From assembly GCA_016711345.1 (NCBI GenBank), contig JADJTD010000001.1:3660001-3724000 (forward strand): a stretch of DNA of 64,000 nt, given 5' to 3'. The DNA comes from Chloracidobacterium sp. (GTDB taxonomy: Bacteria > Acidobacteriota > Blastocatellia > Pyrinomonadales > Pyrinomonadaceae). A model generated the notes under the pieces. The model was not told the DNA's origin, made no database searches, and was given only the letters and a program-made list of their open reading frames with translations. The translations under genes and the position numbers were made by a program. This document shows positions 51,322 through 60,158 of the stretch, in pieces. The number at the start of each line of letters is the position of its first letter. The stretch's first letter is position 1.

Positions 51322-54156
51322 ATGCCAGATTGCCGAGGTTCTTTGAAATTCGCAACTTTTCTTGTCGCATTGAGTGTTTTTTTTGTCATTGGAAAGAACG
51401 AACTATTCGCTGACGTTCTTGCCATTCGTGCTGAAGAAAGATCTTCTGTGGCGGCTAAGCCGCCGGTTTTGTTTTCTGCTAACAGCCTTATTATCCCGAT
51501 GGATACAGGTGCGAATGGGCAGAACAACGGAATGCTGCGCGCTTACGGCCTCGTTTACACGCTTCTGAAAAGCAATGTTCCCGTACACTGGGTGATCGAC
51601 CCGTTAAAAGTCACAAATGGCAACGACTTTGTTATTAGTTCAGGCTCACTCCAGGATGTGCGAACCGGAGCGATCGTAACGGTTCCGCGTTCATATGCTG
51701 GCGGCCCTTTCGTCATCGATGCGTCAGATGCCGCAGCGGCCCTGCCGATAATATCTTCCTGGCAAGCGGTTGCGGGCGACAACACCGAAGTGCACCGTCT
51801 CACGTCAGGCTCGTTCATGCCGGAAGTTGCCCGTTTGCTGATCAGAGCACCACGGATAGCCATCCTTAAGGACGGCAATGAACAGATCGCATTTAGTGAC
51901 CTGAACGCCGCCGGCATTCCTGATGCTACGGGTACAATCTGGAGTTCGACCTCGCCGGATATCCTTACCGAGGCAGATATTCAGGGACCATCTACGAGCA
52001 ATGATGCCGACGGTGTGCTCTTTCACACTCCCGGAGGTCTGGCACGATTTGGCTTCATGGCATCGATGCACTATATAACTACGGCAAACACGGCCGAGGT
52101 CGTGCAAGAGACACGTTCGTGGCTCAGCGGCAACGTCTTAGCTCACGCTTTCATGCAATGCGAAGCAGCGAGAGTGTTCGAGAACGATATAAATGGATTT
52201 TTTCTTTCAACATCCGGGATAGCCGACGATGGATCCGCACCCACAACTTCGGCCATACGATCTCCATCCGATCCTCTTGCTCAGATCTCAGGTTCGTTCG
52301 AAGCCGATAGTGGGAGCGTTGACTCGATAGGACTCGCCGGAGGATCGACTTTTCATTCGGGAGTAACGACCTTGATCAATAACAGCGCATCTACGTTGAT
52401 CCAACGTATAGTGATGCTGTCGGGCAAGGTCGATGGCGATATAAATAAAGGTACAGTAACTTATTTGGGAGGACATGACTACACTCTGGATCTGCCCATA
52501 AGTACGAACCCTCAGACAAATGGTGTACGGCTGTTTCTGAACTCGATCTTTGAATCGGGCATCGCGACTGATGCCGGCCAAGCAGATGTAGCCATCACGA
52601 AATCGGCGCCTGCATTCACAAACACCAACACGATCGCCTACACGATCAATTACTCGAATCCCGGCCCGAGGCCTGTCGAGAACCTCAGGATCATTGACAC
52701 GCTTCCAGCCGGGGCGACATATCTTGCAGGTTCGGGAGCACCTGCTCCAACTACAAACTCAGGCGGCATACTGACATGGAACCTGCCGCCGTTGGCGTCG
52801 GGAGCGGGCGGTTCAGTTAGTTTTAGCGTGACCGTGACCAGTGATGGGCCATATACAAATAGGTCACAAGTTCAGTTTTCCCATCTGGCAGTGAGAACCG
52901 TTTCTTCGAACGCCGTAATAACGACTCGCGATACTATAGCCCCTCTTGTCTCGATACCGGGTGAACCAGCCAACCCAAGCGTTACGAACGATGCAACGCC
53001 GACCTTATTTTTCTCAGTGACCGGAGGCGCCGCAGCGATACTCTGCCGCTTTAATAGCGATTCGTTCGTCCCATGCACTTCGCCGTTTACGGCTGCAGTT
53101 CCTTTGGCAGATGGCCCCCACATTTTGGAGGTCCGCGGCATCGACGCCGCAGGTAATATTGGATCTGATAGTTACGCGTTTACCGTTGATTCGACACCAT
53201 CCGTGATCAGCGGGACGGTAACCTATGGTAATGCGGCTGTCCCGCCGAAATATATTTCAAACGTTACGATAACGGGTGTAGGTTCGCCAATAGTTGCCAC
53301 GACAACCGCTGGGCCAGGAGCGACTGCCGGACAGTATTCGCTGAGCGGATTTGGAGCGGGTTCTTACACCATCACACCTACCAAGACTGGAGGACAGAAT
53401 AATGCAATCAACTCATTCGACGCGGCAAGGGTCGCCCAGCATGTTAGCGGTATCAGCCTTTTGACCGGCAATGCGTTTCTCTCCGCTGATGTCAGCAACA
53501 ACGGAGGTGTCTCTTCGTTCGATGCGGCGGAGATCGCGAATTTTACTGTTTCAAGCTCGCCAGTTGGAATAGCCGGAACATGGAAGTTTATTCCCGTGAG
53601 CAAGTTTTATGCGTCGATAACCACTGACATTACGGCTGAGGACTACGTCGGGCTACTTATGGGCGAGGTGTCAGGAAACTGGAATAATACGGGTGCTAGG
53701 CCCGCATACAGTAGGAAAACTGCAGGAGCAGAAGGCAGTGGACGGGAGGCGGAAGACAGTAAGCAGTTGGAAGTGGAAGTTGGTAATTATACGACGGCAG
53801 AAAAAGAAATTGTCGTTCCGGTTAATATTCAGGGCATTGCGAACAAGGGCGTGATCTCATATGAGTTTGAACTCAGATATGCCCCTTCAGTGATACAGCC
53901 TTTGGTTGATCCGGTCGATGTGACCCGAACAACTAGTCGCGGGCTTTCGGTGGTGACGAATGCGACTGAGCCAGGCCTGCTTAGAGTAGCTGTTTATGGA
54001 GCTTATCCGATAGACGCCGACGGCGTGTTGTTGAATTTGAGATTTTCTTCCGTTGGAGCACCGGGTTCGGTTTCGCCGCTTTCTTTTGAGCGGATAATGT
54101 TCAACGAGGGTGAGTCGAGAGTTGTAGTAGCTGACGGAAGGATCGAACTCTTTTAG
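51322..54156 (+). CDS. Giant secreted DUF11 / Ig-like / dockerin / cohesin protein
   Basis: 944 aa. Signal peptide at about 1-30. Residues 45-415 are an unassigned domain (NSLIIPMDTGANGQNNGMLR, VHWVIDPLKVTNGNDF, GKVDGDINKGTVTYLGGHDY) that has the look of a periplasmic sugar or glycosyltransferase-like ligand domain but no firm match. DUF11 at about 420-535 (NTIAYTINYSNPGPRPVENL); Ig-like at 540-640; carboxypeptidase-regulatory-like at 645-700 (SGTVTYGNAAVPPKYISNVT); dockerin-like helices at about 700-755; cohesin-like at 820-944. From the regulatory-like domain on it is closely related to the 8.3-kb protein in protein and DNA. Strong promoter upstream. Confidence 0.83.
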   Translation: MPDCRGSLKFATFLVALSVFFVIGKNELFADVLAIRAEERSSVAAKPPVLFSANSLIIPMDTGANGQNNGMLRAYGLVYTLLKSNVPVHWVIDPLKVTNGNDFVISSGSLQDVRTGAIVTVPRSYAGGPFVIDASDAAAALPIISSWQAVAGDNTEVHRLTSGSFMPEVARLLIRAPRIAILKDGNEQIAFSDLNAAGIPDATGTIWSSTSPDILTEADIQGPSTSNDADGVLFHTPGGLARFGFMASMHYITTANTAEVVQETRSWLSGNVLAHAFMQCEAARVFENDINGFFLSTSGIADDGSAPTTSAIRSPSDPLAQISGSFEADSGSVDSIGLAGGSTFHSGVTTLINNSASTLIQRIVMLSGKVDGDINKGTVTYLGGHDYTLDLPISTNPQTNGVRLFLNSIFESGIATDAGQADVAITKSAPAFTNTNTIAYTINYSNPGPRPVENLRIIDTLPAGATYLAGSGAPAPTTNSGGILTWNLPPLASGAGGSVSFSVTVTSDGPYTNRSQVQFSHLAVRTVSSNAVITTRDTIAPLVSIPGEPANPSVTNDATPTLFFSVTGGAAAILCRFNSDSFVPCTSPFTAAVPLADGPHILEVRGIDAAGNIGSDSYAFTVDSTPSVISGTVTYGNAAVPPKYISNVTITGVGSPIVATTTAGPGATAGQYSLSGFGAGSYTITPTKTGGQNNAINSFDAARVAQHVSGISLLTGNAFLSADVSNNGGVSSFDAAEIANFTVSSSPVGIAGTWKFIPVSKFYASITTDITAEDYVGLLMGEVSGNWNNTGARPAYSRKTAGAEGSGREAEDSKQLEVEVGNYTTAEKEIVVPVNIQGIANKGVISYEFELRYAPSVIQPLVDPVDVTRTTSRGLSVVTNATEPGLLRVAVYGAYPIDADGVLLNLRFSSVGAPGSVSPLSFERIMFNEGESRVVVADGRIELF

Positions 54157-54177
54157 ATTTTCTTAGGTTGCGTGTTA

Positions 54178-54217
54178 TATAGGGCGGAACATTCGGTGTT
54201 GAGCCTATAGCCCTTAC
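54178..54217. repeat. Dispersed palindrome, copy 5 (degenerate)
   Basis: ATAGGGC and GCCCTTA arms with a long middle that still reads GGAACATTC, as in the copies at 10381 and 33070. It follows the paralogous dockerin-cohesin gene at the same distance as copy 1 follows its gene. Confidence 0.6.
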
Positions 54218-54283
54218 TAAGATGCGGCTTGCAAATGAATGCCCTTACCGGATCGCTGGCTTGGGAAAAAGCTGGCTGGACAC

Positions 54284-54315
54284 AAAAAAAGCCGCTGATT
54301 GCTCAGCGGCTTTTT
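54284..54315 (-). terminator. Terminator of the riboswitch RNA (both directions)
   Basis: GCCGCTGA (54291-54298) and TCAGCGGC (54303-54310) around TTGC. On the minus strand it is followed by seven T, on the plus strand by five T. It can end the riboswitch transcript and the convergent dockerin-cohesin mRNA. Confidence 0.88.
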
Positions 54316-54426
54316 CCCCTTTGAGAAGACCGGATGTCTGCTTCCGATGTTGAAAGTTAGTAAGCTCTGGAAGCACATCCAAAATCTTTGCCTTTCGGCT
54401 AAATCTTTTTTTGTTACTTCTTTGCC

Positions 54427-54567
54427 ACACCTACGAGGTTAGCTGCCGGGCTAGGAACGAAAGATTATCCCCGCGTCCTTTTGGCAAGACGCTTCGCCCC
54501 GTTTAGCAATAAATCGCTAAAATTTGGTTCCCCCGCGTCGTTTTCTTATGAGAACGGCTTCGGTGAT
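54427..54567 (-). ncRNA. c-di-AMP riboswitch (ydaO-yuaA class)
   Basis: On the minus strand the class-defining blocks are read in order: GCGGGGGAACCAA, GGGGCGAAG, GGGGATAATCTTTCG, then CCCGGCAGCTAACCTCGTAG, closed by a short CACC/GGTG P1 stem. This aptamer class binds cyclic di-AMP and normally turns off cell-wall hydrolase or osmolyte/potassium transport genes. Here a promoter lies just upstream and a terminator 112 nt downstream, with no open reading frame of substance between and only antisense to the dockerin-cohesin gene after it. Between aptamer and terminator lie two hairpins, GCC-GAAA-GGC and a 12-bp stem (54332-54345 with 54369-54380). Confidence 0.93.
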
Positions 54568-54585
54568 CAACTTGTCAACAATTGA

Positions 54586-54614
54586 ATAATAGCAACAATC
54601 GTTTTCGATTTCAA
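54586..54614 (-). promoter_or_regulatory. Sigma70 promoter of the riboswitch RNA
   Basis: Minus strand TTGAAA (54614-54609), 17-nt spacer, TATTAT (54591-54586). Predicted start near 54579, about 12 nt before the riboswitch P1 stem. Confidence 0.8.
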
Positions 54615-54721
54615 GATTTTTTTAAGTAAATTAACAAAATTTCGCAAAAAATGCGCCAGTTAGTATCAATTTTCATTCTAGTGTTCAAAGGATCGCCCAT
54701 TCTTACATGCAGACCTGTGCC

Positions 54722-55168
54722 TTACCTGGCCGGATATAGTTGATACAAAAGGAGATACACGATCACACCGGTAACAGAAACATACAACCATGCCGGGAAA
54801 ACGAGCCTTGCGATCTTTCTGTGCGAATCGTAGCGACCTTTAAGGGCTCGATGCAGCGTCAGAACGACAAATGGTGCGACGATGACGGCTAAAATTGTGT
54901 GCGAGGTCAGAATGGTGAAATAGATCGGTCGAATGAGGCCCTCGCCCGTGAATTTCGTCGGGCCGAGGCCAAAATAATAGGTTCGTAAAGCGTGATGAAG
55001 CAGATAAGAAACCAGAAACAATGCCGAAATAGAACTTGCGGTGAGCATGCAGAAGCGATGCTGCGCTATGCGGCGTTTCATTATGAAATAAAAACCCGAC
55101 ACCAAAAACACGCCGCTGAGGGCGTTCAGCGACGCGTTAAGGTGCGGAAAGATTTGCAGCAGGTCCAT
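54722..55168 (-). CDS. DUF420 membrane protein, cytochrome oxidase associated
   Basis: 148 aa with four helices. Conserved His residues in LLHHALR, TSHTILA and LTLHRAL fit DUF420 (YozB/CtaM-like), proteins coded next to heme-copper oxidases and needed for their assembly in some bacteria. Last gene of ctaB-subunit III-DUF420, 41 nt after the subunit III gene. The riboswitch RNA promoter lies about 110 nt past its stop. Confidence 0.87.
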   Translation of the reverse strand: MDLLQIFPHLNASLNALSGVFLVSGFYFIMKRRIAQHRFCMLTASSISALFLVSYLLHHALRTYYFGLGPTKFTGEGLIRPIYFTILTSHTILAVIVAPFVVLTLHRALKGRYDSHRKIARLVFPAWLYVSVTGVIVYLLLYQLYPAR

Positions 55169-55209
55169 TAAGTTTTACACAACCCGCAAAGGCCGCAAAA
55201 GAATAATAG

Positions 55210-55923
55210 CTATTTCCAAAATCCAAGCAAAACAAACAACACCAACCAAAGACCACCCATAAAATGCCAATACCAGCCTACTACCTGAGCGAGAGCCTTC
55301 CGTTTTATTAACGCTTGCTCGTTGCTTGTCGGGAGCCAAGAATTTAGAAGTATCGACCCAAGTGCAATTATTCCGCCGATCACATGAACAACATGAACCG
55401 CCGTTAAGATGTAGAAAAAACCTGCGTAAGGATTTCCGCCCATGTACAAGCCGCGATTGGTTAGCACGAGCCATGCCATTATTTGAGAGGAGATAAATGC
55501 GGCTCCTAGTGCGGTTGTCGCAATCAGCCAATTTTTTGCAACCTTCTGGTTATTGCGATCAATGGCGACCTTTCCAAGATGGTAGGTTGCGCTGCTTAGC
55601 AAGATAATTACGGTGCTGATCCAAACCTGTATCGGCAGATCAAATGGCCGCCATTCGGCGACATTATTCGTAGCGATTACAACATATGCGGCGATCAGCC
55701 CGCCAAAGGTCATTAAGATCGCAAGCAGAAGGAAAAATGTGAGTATGCGGGGCTTTTGGGAGTTGAAAGGAAGCGTATCGTTCGGAGCGTCGTCACTTGA
55801 ATTGTCGCCGCCACCTCCATTATTTCCACCTCCAGAACCAAAACTCGGACCGCCTGACAAACCTGTACGGCGCTTTTTTGGCTCCTCGATATCGTTGATT
55901 ATTTCGGCGGTACCGACTTCCAT
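55210..55923 (-). CDS. Heme-copper oxidase subunit III
   Basis: 237 aa. A Gly/Asn-rich cytoplasmic start (GGPSFGSGGGNNGGGGDNSS) precedes five helices. YAGFFYILTAVHVVHVIGG and GWYWHFMGGLWLVLFVLLGF are the diagnostic blocks of cytochrome c oxidase subunit III, which stabilises proton uptake by subunit I. Starts 4 nt after ctaB. Subunits I and II are not in the window, so they are elsewhere or this group is split. Confidence 0.93.
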   Translation of the reverse strand: MEVGTAEIINDIEEPKKRRTGLSGGPSFGSGGGNNGGGGDNSSDDAPNDTLPFNSQKPRILTFFLLLAILMTFGGLIAAYVVIATNNVAEWRPFDLPIQVWISTVIILLSSATYHLGKVAIDRNNQKVAKNWLIATTALGAAFISSQIMAWLVLTNRGLYMGGNPYAGFFYILTAVHVVHVIGGIIALGSILLNSWLPTSNEQALIKRKALAQVVGWYWHFMGGLWLVLFVLLGFWK

Positions 55924-55927
55924 ATAC

Positions 55928-56827
55928 CTAGCGTTTATCGGCGACCATCAGCAAGAAAAGCAGCGGCAAATAAATCACCGAAACAAGGAGCAAGCCCTTT
56001 GCCCTTTCGTTTGTTTTGGAAAGGACCGCCCTGACACTTGCCACAAAGAACCAAATGCCCAGAATGCTCGCTCCGACAAGAAAGACCAATCCGGCCTTAT
56101 CAAAGAAAAACGGCGCCATGCTTACCGGAATGAGCATTAAAGAAAATAAAACGATCTGACGTCCGGTGAGCTTGCCAGAAGGTTCTACGACAGGCAGCAT
56201 CAGAATTCCTGCTTTCGCGTATTGGTCGCGATACATCCAGGCAATCGCCAGAAAATGTGGAAACTGCCAAAGAAACTGAGTTGCGAACAGCGCCCATGCT
56301 CCGATAGAAATCTCGTTTGCGGCCGCCGTCCAGCCCATTAGCGGCGGTAGAGCACCTGGAATCGCTCCAATAGCTGTAGAGACCGAAGTCCGTGTCTTTA
56401 GAGGCGTATAAACCAGAACGTAGCCGACGATGACGATCAATCCAAGAAGAGCGGTCAGAGCATTCACGGCAAAAAACAAATAGGCTTCGGCGACGATGCA
56501 TTGGACGAGACCGAAAATAACAGCTTCGGTAGTTGTGACTCGACCGGTTGGGATCGGTCTGGCTGATGTGCGGTCCATCAACGAATCTGTCGAATGCTCC
56601 CAAACCTGATTGAGAGTTGCGACGCCGAAAGCAAGCAGCAATATCGCGATAAGCGAATTGGCAAATAGAACAGTGTCAAAATTCCCTTTGGTGCCAAGGT
56701 AAAATCCCGCAGCCGAGGTCAACACCAACATTATTGCAATGCGAGGTTTGGTGAGTTCAATATATGCCGGGATCTTCTCGCGCATTCCCAAATCTCTTTC
56801 GTCAATGTTAGCAGTGATCGTGTCCAT
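55928..56827 (-). CDS. ctaB: Protoheme IX farnesyltransferase (heme O synthase)
   Basis: 299 aa UbiA-family membrane enzyme that adds a farnesyl chain to heme b, giving heme O for terminal oxidases. YIELTKPRIAIMLVLTSAAG starts the domain, NQVWEHSTDSLMDRTSARPI holds the prenyl-diphosphate binding acidic residues, and TPLKTRTSVSTAIGAIPGAL is the second conserved block. Seven to nine helices. First gene of the leftward oxidase assembly group; a gap of 164 nt separates it from the divergent resB. Confidence 0.95.
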   Translation of the reverse strand: MDTITANIDERDLGMREKIPAYIELTKPRIAIMLVLTSAAGFYLGTKGNFDTVLFANSLIAILLLAFGVATLNQVWEHSTDSLMDRTSARPIPTGRVTTTEAVIFGLVQCIVAEAYLFFAVNALTALLGLIVIVGYVLVYTPLKTRTSVSTAIGAIPGALPPLMGWTAAANEISIGAWALFATQFLWQFPHFLAIAWMYRDQYAKAGILMLPVVEPSGKLTGRQIVLFSLMLIPVSMAPFFFDKAGLVFLVGASILGIWFFVASVRAVLSKTNERAKGLLLVSVIYLPLLFLLMVADKR

Positions 56828-56991
56828 TTATAAAAAATGAAGTATGGCAGAAACTTTCCCATCAAGAATACCGTCTTATAAAAGGATTTCAAAATTCCAT
56901 GCCTATAATCCAATTTGGCTTCGTGGACAAGCGGAACTTATTTTATTGAGAATGACAAACGACAACGCCTAAGTTATTCTTTCTGATATAG

Positions 56992-58548
56992 ATGTCGACT
57001 GCTGAAGAAACCCTTAATCCGCCCACTGCTACACAGCGAAAGCAGGCGCCTGTGCTGAATCGGATATTGGATTTTGTGAGTTCTGTGCGCGTCGGCGTTA
57101 TTCAGTTGTGCATGCTCGTCGTTCTAGCGATGGCAGGAATGCTGATAATGCAGCAGAACGTCGATGGTTTTGACGCCTATTACGCGTCGCTGACACCGGC
57201 TGAAAAAACTGTATTTGCCGCACTTGGACTATTTGATATCTACTATAGCTGGTACTTCAAGTTACTATTACTTACTCTTTCTCTCAATATTGTTCTTGCC
57301 TCAATAGACCATTTCCCGTCTGCATGGGCTTACATTGTTGACCCCAAATTGACTGCGACCCGCGACTGGCTTCTTGGCCTTCGATCAAACACGATCATCG
57401 AACGTGATGAAGTGAGCGAGTCCGACGCCGCGGAAAAGATTAAAGAGATCTTTAAGTCAAATGGCTTAGAATCCACGGTCACCGAAACCGAAATAATGGA
57501 GTATGGTATCGGAGCAGATGGCAGAAAAGATTTTTCAGTGGTCAACAGAAAAAAAACTATTGTTGTCTTCGGCGAATCGGGAAAGACTAATCGGCTCGGG
57601 GCATATATAGTTCACGTCGCTTTGCTCACGCTTTTTTTGGGGCACTTTGTATTCCTGGTAACCAGTTTTGATGCTGACGTCCGTATGATACCAGGATCTA
57701 AAACCGATTCCATTCAGCTGATCAAATTCGATCTCGACAAGAGAGAGCGGTTTAATGTTCAACTGCCGTTCTCGATGGAATGCACTGATATTCAGCAGAG
57801 GCTCATCGATGAAAAAGGCGGGATCGATGTATCCAATACGCTGGACTGGCGGACTGAACTTAAGATCGATGATCCACAATACGGAGTGAGTGTTGAAGAA
57901 GCGAGCCTCAATAAGCCGCTGTTCTATCGCGGGTATCGTTTTTTTCAGGCCCAAACAATTCCTATCGGGCATGCAAGAACAATAACGCTCGACCTAACTC
58001 CGCAAAACGGCGGCGTTCCGATCAAAGCAAATATCGAAAGGAACGGCTCGACGACTTTGCCGGACGGAACGAAAGTTGATTTTACCGATTTTGAACCGGA
58101 CTTTACCTTTGGTCCGGATGGACAACCTGACACACGAAGCGGTGACTATAACAATCCGGTTGCTGTTCTTAATGTCACGCCACCTGATGGCGAGAAGATA
58201 CGCGTATTCGCGTTCGCTCAAAAATTGGCGGATAATATTCCTGTTGGGGCACCAAAAGCAGGTTATAAATGGAGACTTGCGGAATTTGAAAAATCGCCGA
58301 TGGCTCATGTACTTGCGATCAAATACGATCCGTACAATGCATCGATCATTGCGTGGTACGTAGGAGGCTTCGGATTGATCGGAGCGTTGATGTTCGTATT
58401 CTTTTTCTCTCACAAACGCGTATGGGCTCAAATTGCAAAGGAAGAAGACGGCAAGATCGAGATTGTTTTAGCTGGTGATGTTAACCGTAACGAGATCGCA
58501 TTTGAGGATAAATTTAAGAGCCTTGCCGACAGTGTAAGTAAAGGCTAA
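56992..58548 (+). CDS. resB: Cytochrome c biogenesis protein ResB
   Basis: 518 aa. Helices near 35-55 (SVRVGVIQLCMLVVLAMAGM), 80-105, 205-225 and 445-465, with a large periplasmic domain between the last two (ERFNVQLPFSMECTD, FYRGYRFFQAQTIPIGHA). Together with the next protein it makes the system II heme-delivery and cytochrome c synthetase complex, which fits the di-heme peroxidase and CxxCH protein found at 8-15 kb. 12 nt before ccsB. Confidence 0.93.
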   Translation: MSTAEETLNPPTATQRKQAPVLNRILDFVSSVRVGVIQLCMLVVLAMAGMLIMQQNVDGFDAYYASLTPAEKTVFAALGLFDIYYSWYFKLLLLTLSLNIVLASIDHFPSAWAYIVDPKLTATRDWLLGLRSNTIIERDEVSESDAAEKIKEIFKSNGLESTVTETEIMEYGIGADGRKDFSVVNRKKTIVVFGESGKTNRLGAYIVHVALLTLFLGHFVFLVTSFDADVRMIPGSKTDSIQLIKFDLDKRERFNVQLPFSMECTDIQQRLIDEKGGIDVSNTLDWRTELKIDDPQYGVSVEEASLNKPLFYRGYRFFQAQTIPIGHARTITLDLTPQNGGVPIKANIERNGSTTLPDGTKVDFTDFEPDFTFGPDGQPDTRSGDYNNPVAVLNVTPPDGEKIRVFAFAQKLADNIPVGAPKAGYKWRLAEFEKSPMAHVLAIKYDPYNASIIAWYVGGFGLIGALMFVFFFSHKRVWAQIAKEEDGKIEIVLAGDVNRNEIAFEDKFKSLADSVSKG

Positions 58549-58560
58549 GGGGATAACGAA

Positions 58561-60153
58561 ATGGAAGAGCTTGATAGATTAGAAAAACAGAGCGGATGGC
58601 GTTCGTATGTGCCGGTGATCCTTGTGATCGCAGGAGCATTTCTGATGCTCGGGCTTCGAATGCAGATCGGAGAGAGGTTTATCTCAGATGGTGCGTTAAT
58701 GATGCTCGCACTCGCGTGCTACATTCTCGCGGCGCTTTTTCAATTGACAAACCTTTACGCTCCGTCAACGATGGCTGAGAAGATCGGTTTTGGCTCGGGT
58801 GCTCTTGGCGTCTTTTTTAATCTATCGAGTTGGCTGATCCGCTGGGTCGCTGCGTACGATCACGAGATCGCGATAATGCGTGCCAGCGGAAACATGGAAA
58901 CGCCATGGGTCTTTCGCTATATTCCGTTTGCGAATCTTTATGATTTAAGTCTCGCTTTTGCTTTCGGCGCAGGTTTCACAACACTTCTATTCGCACATCG
59001 CAAGAATTTCCGCATCTTGGCGGCATTCACGCTACCGATCGCCGCGTTGATATTGACGCTCGCTCGTTTTATTGGCGACCAGTTTATTAATTTGCCGCCG
59101 GTCCTTGATTCGTATTGGAGGCCGATCCATGTCGGCGACGCAAGTTTGAGCTATGGCGTCGCTCTCGTTTGTTTTGGCGTGGCTGTAATGTATCTGCTCA
59201 AGGACGGCGTCAAGGTCGAGGCGATGGCTATATGGTCGAGCATATTTGCTCTGGCGGTTTTTGCGACCATCAGCAAGTTTTCCGTCTTTACTGAATTCGT
59301 TTACCGAGCCGGGCTTTTTGTTCCAACCGGCGAAGGAAGGCCATTCGCATCACCGTTCCGTCTGGAGATCCCATTTGCCGGACCGACGTTGGTGGTTGCC
59401 GGCTTGTTCTTAGTGGGTTCGATCATCGCTTTCATGCTCTATCTTTACAAGAACAATGAGCAGGCAAAAACGCTCGGCCATTATTTACTCAAGTTAGGGT
59501 TTTTAGCTCAGATTGTGTCGATCGCATTTCTGGCTTATGGCATTAAAAACAACAGCAATACGTACGAGCGGTTACAGGCTCAGTTAAAGGATGATCCCGC
59601 CCAATATATGGTCGCAGCGAGAGCGATGGCAGAAAAGCAGGACATGAGTCCGCAGGAAAGATCTCAAATTACGCCGCAGCAATATGAACAAATGGGACGT
59701 GCCTTTGTTCAAAATAACGGCAGCCAGATGTTTACGAGCCTGAATGCGAACCCTGTTGAATTTTCAGCCCTAATTACGGCGTTGGTCGCGACTCTATTTG
59801 TTATTTTCTTTAGTTTCCGCACAGAAAAACTGCGTGAGCGTCTGCCGAGTCTCGAGTCACTCGACAGCCTGATGTACAAAACAGCATGTCTCGCCTTCGC
59901 CGGTCTGGCAATGCTGCTTATTACCGGCGCCATATGGGCAAACGAATCATGGGGACGTCCGTGGGGATTTGATTCAAAAGAGACAGGAGCACTAGTTGCT
60001 TGGCTGACCTATGCTGCTTTTCTGCATACGCGAATCGCACGCGGTTGGAAAGGTCGTAGCTCGGCTTATTTTGCGATCATAGGGTTTCTGCTGGTGATAT
60101 TTACTTATCTCGGCGTCAGCTATTTGCTTCCGGGACTGCATAGCTACGCGTAA
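58561..60153 (+). CDS. ccsB: Cytochrome c biogenesis protein CcsA/ResC type
   Basis: 530 aa with about 10-12 helices and GGGG before the ATG. The heme-handling block is WGRPWGFDSKETGALVAWLT (the usual WGxxWxWDxKE with Phe for the last Trp), flanked by His residues in VRH-like helices (IHVGDASLSYG near 199 and FLHTRIARG near 488). A long insertion at about 330-400 with Gln-rich charged sequence separates N- and C-terminal halves. Partner of ResB in system II maturation. Confidence 0.92.
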   Translation: MEELDRLEKQSGWRSYVPVILVIAGAFLMLGLRMQIGERFISDGALMMLALACYILAALFQLTNLYAPSTMAEKIGFGSGALGVFFNLSSWLIRWVAAYDHEIAIMRASGNMETPWVFRYIPFANLYDLSLAFAFGAGFTTLLFAHRKNFRILAAFTLPIAALILTLARFIGDQFINLPPVLDSYWRPIHVGDASLSYGVALVCFGVAVMYLLKDGVKVEAMAIWSSIFALAVFATISKFSVFTEFVYRAGLFVPTGEGRPFASPFRLEIPFAGPTLVVAGLFLVGSIIAFMLYLYKNNEQAKTLGHYLLKLGFLAQIVSIAFLAYGIKNNSNTYERLQAQLKDDPAQYMVAARAMAEKQDMSPQERSQITPQQYEQMGRAFVQNNGSQMFTSLNANPVEFSALITALVATLFVIFFSFRTEKLRERLPSLESLDSLMYKTACLAFAGLAMLLITGAIWANESWGRPWGFDSKETGALVAWLTYAAFLHTRIARGWKGRSSAYFAIIGFLLVIFTYLGVSYLLPGLHSYA

Positions 60154-60158
60154 CGAAA

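Noticed and set aside
54245..54430. 61-codon frame after the riboswitch
   Set aside because: It runs through the terminator stem and T-run and has no ribosome binding site, so it is unlikely to be the controlled gene.
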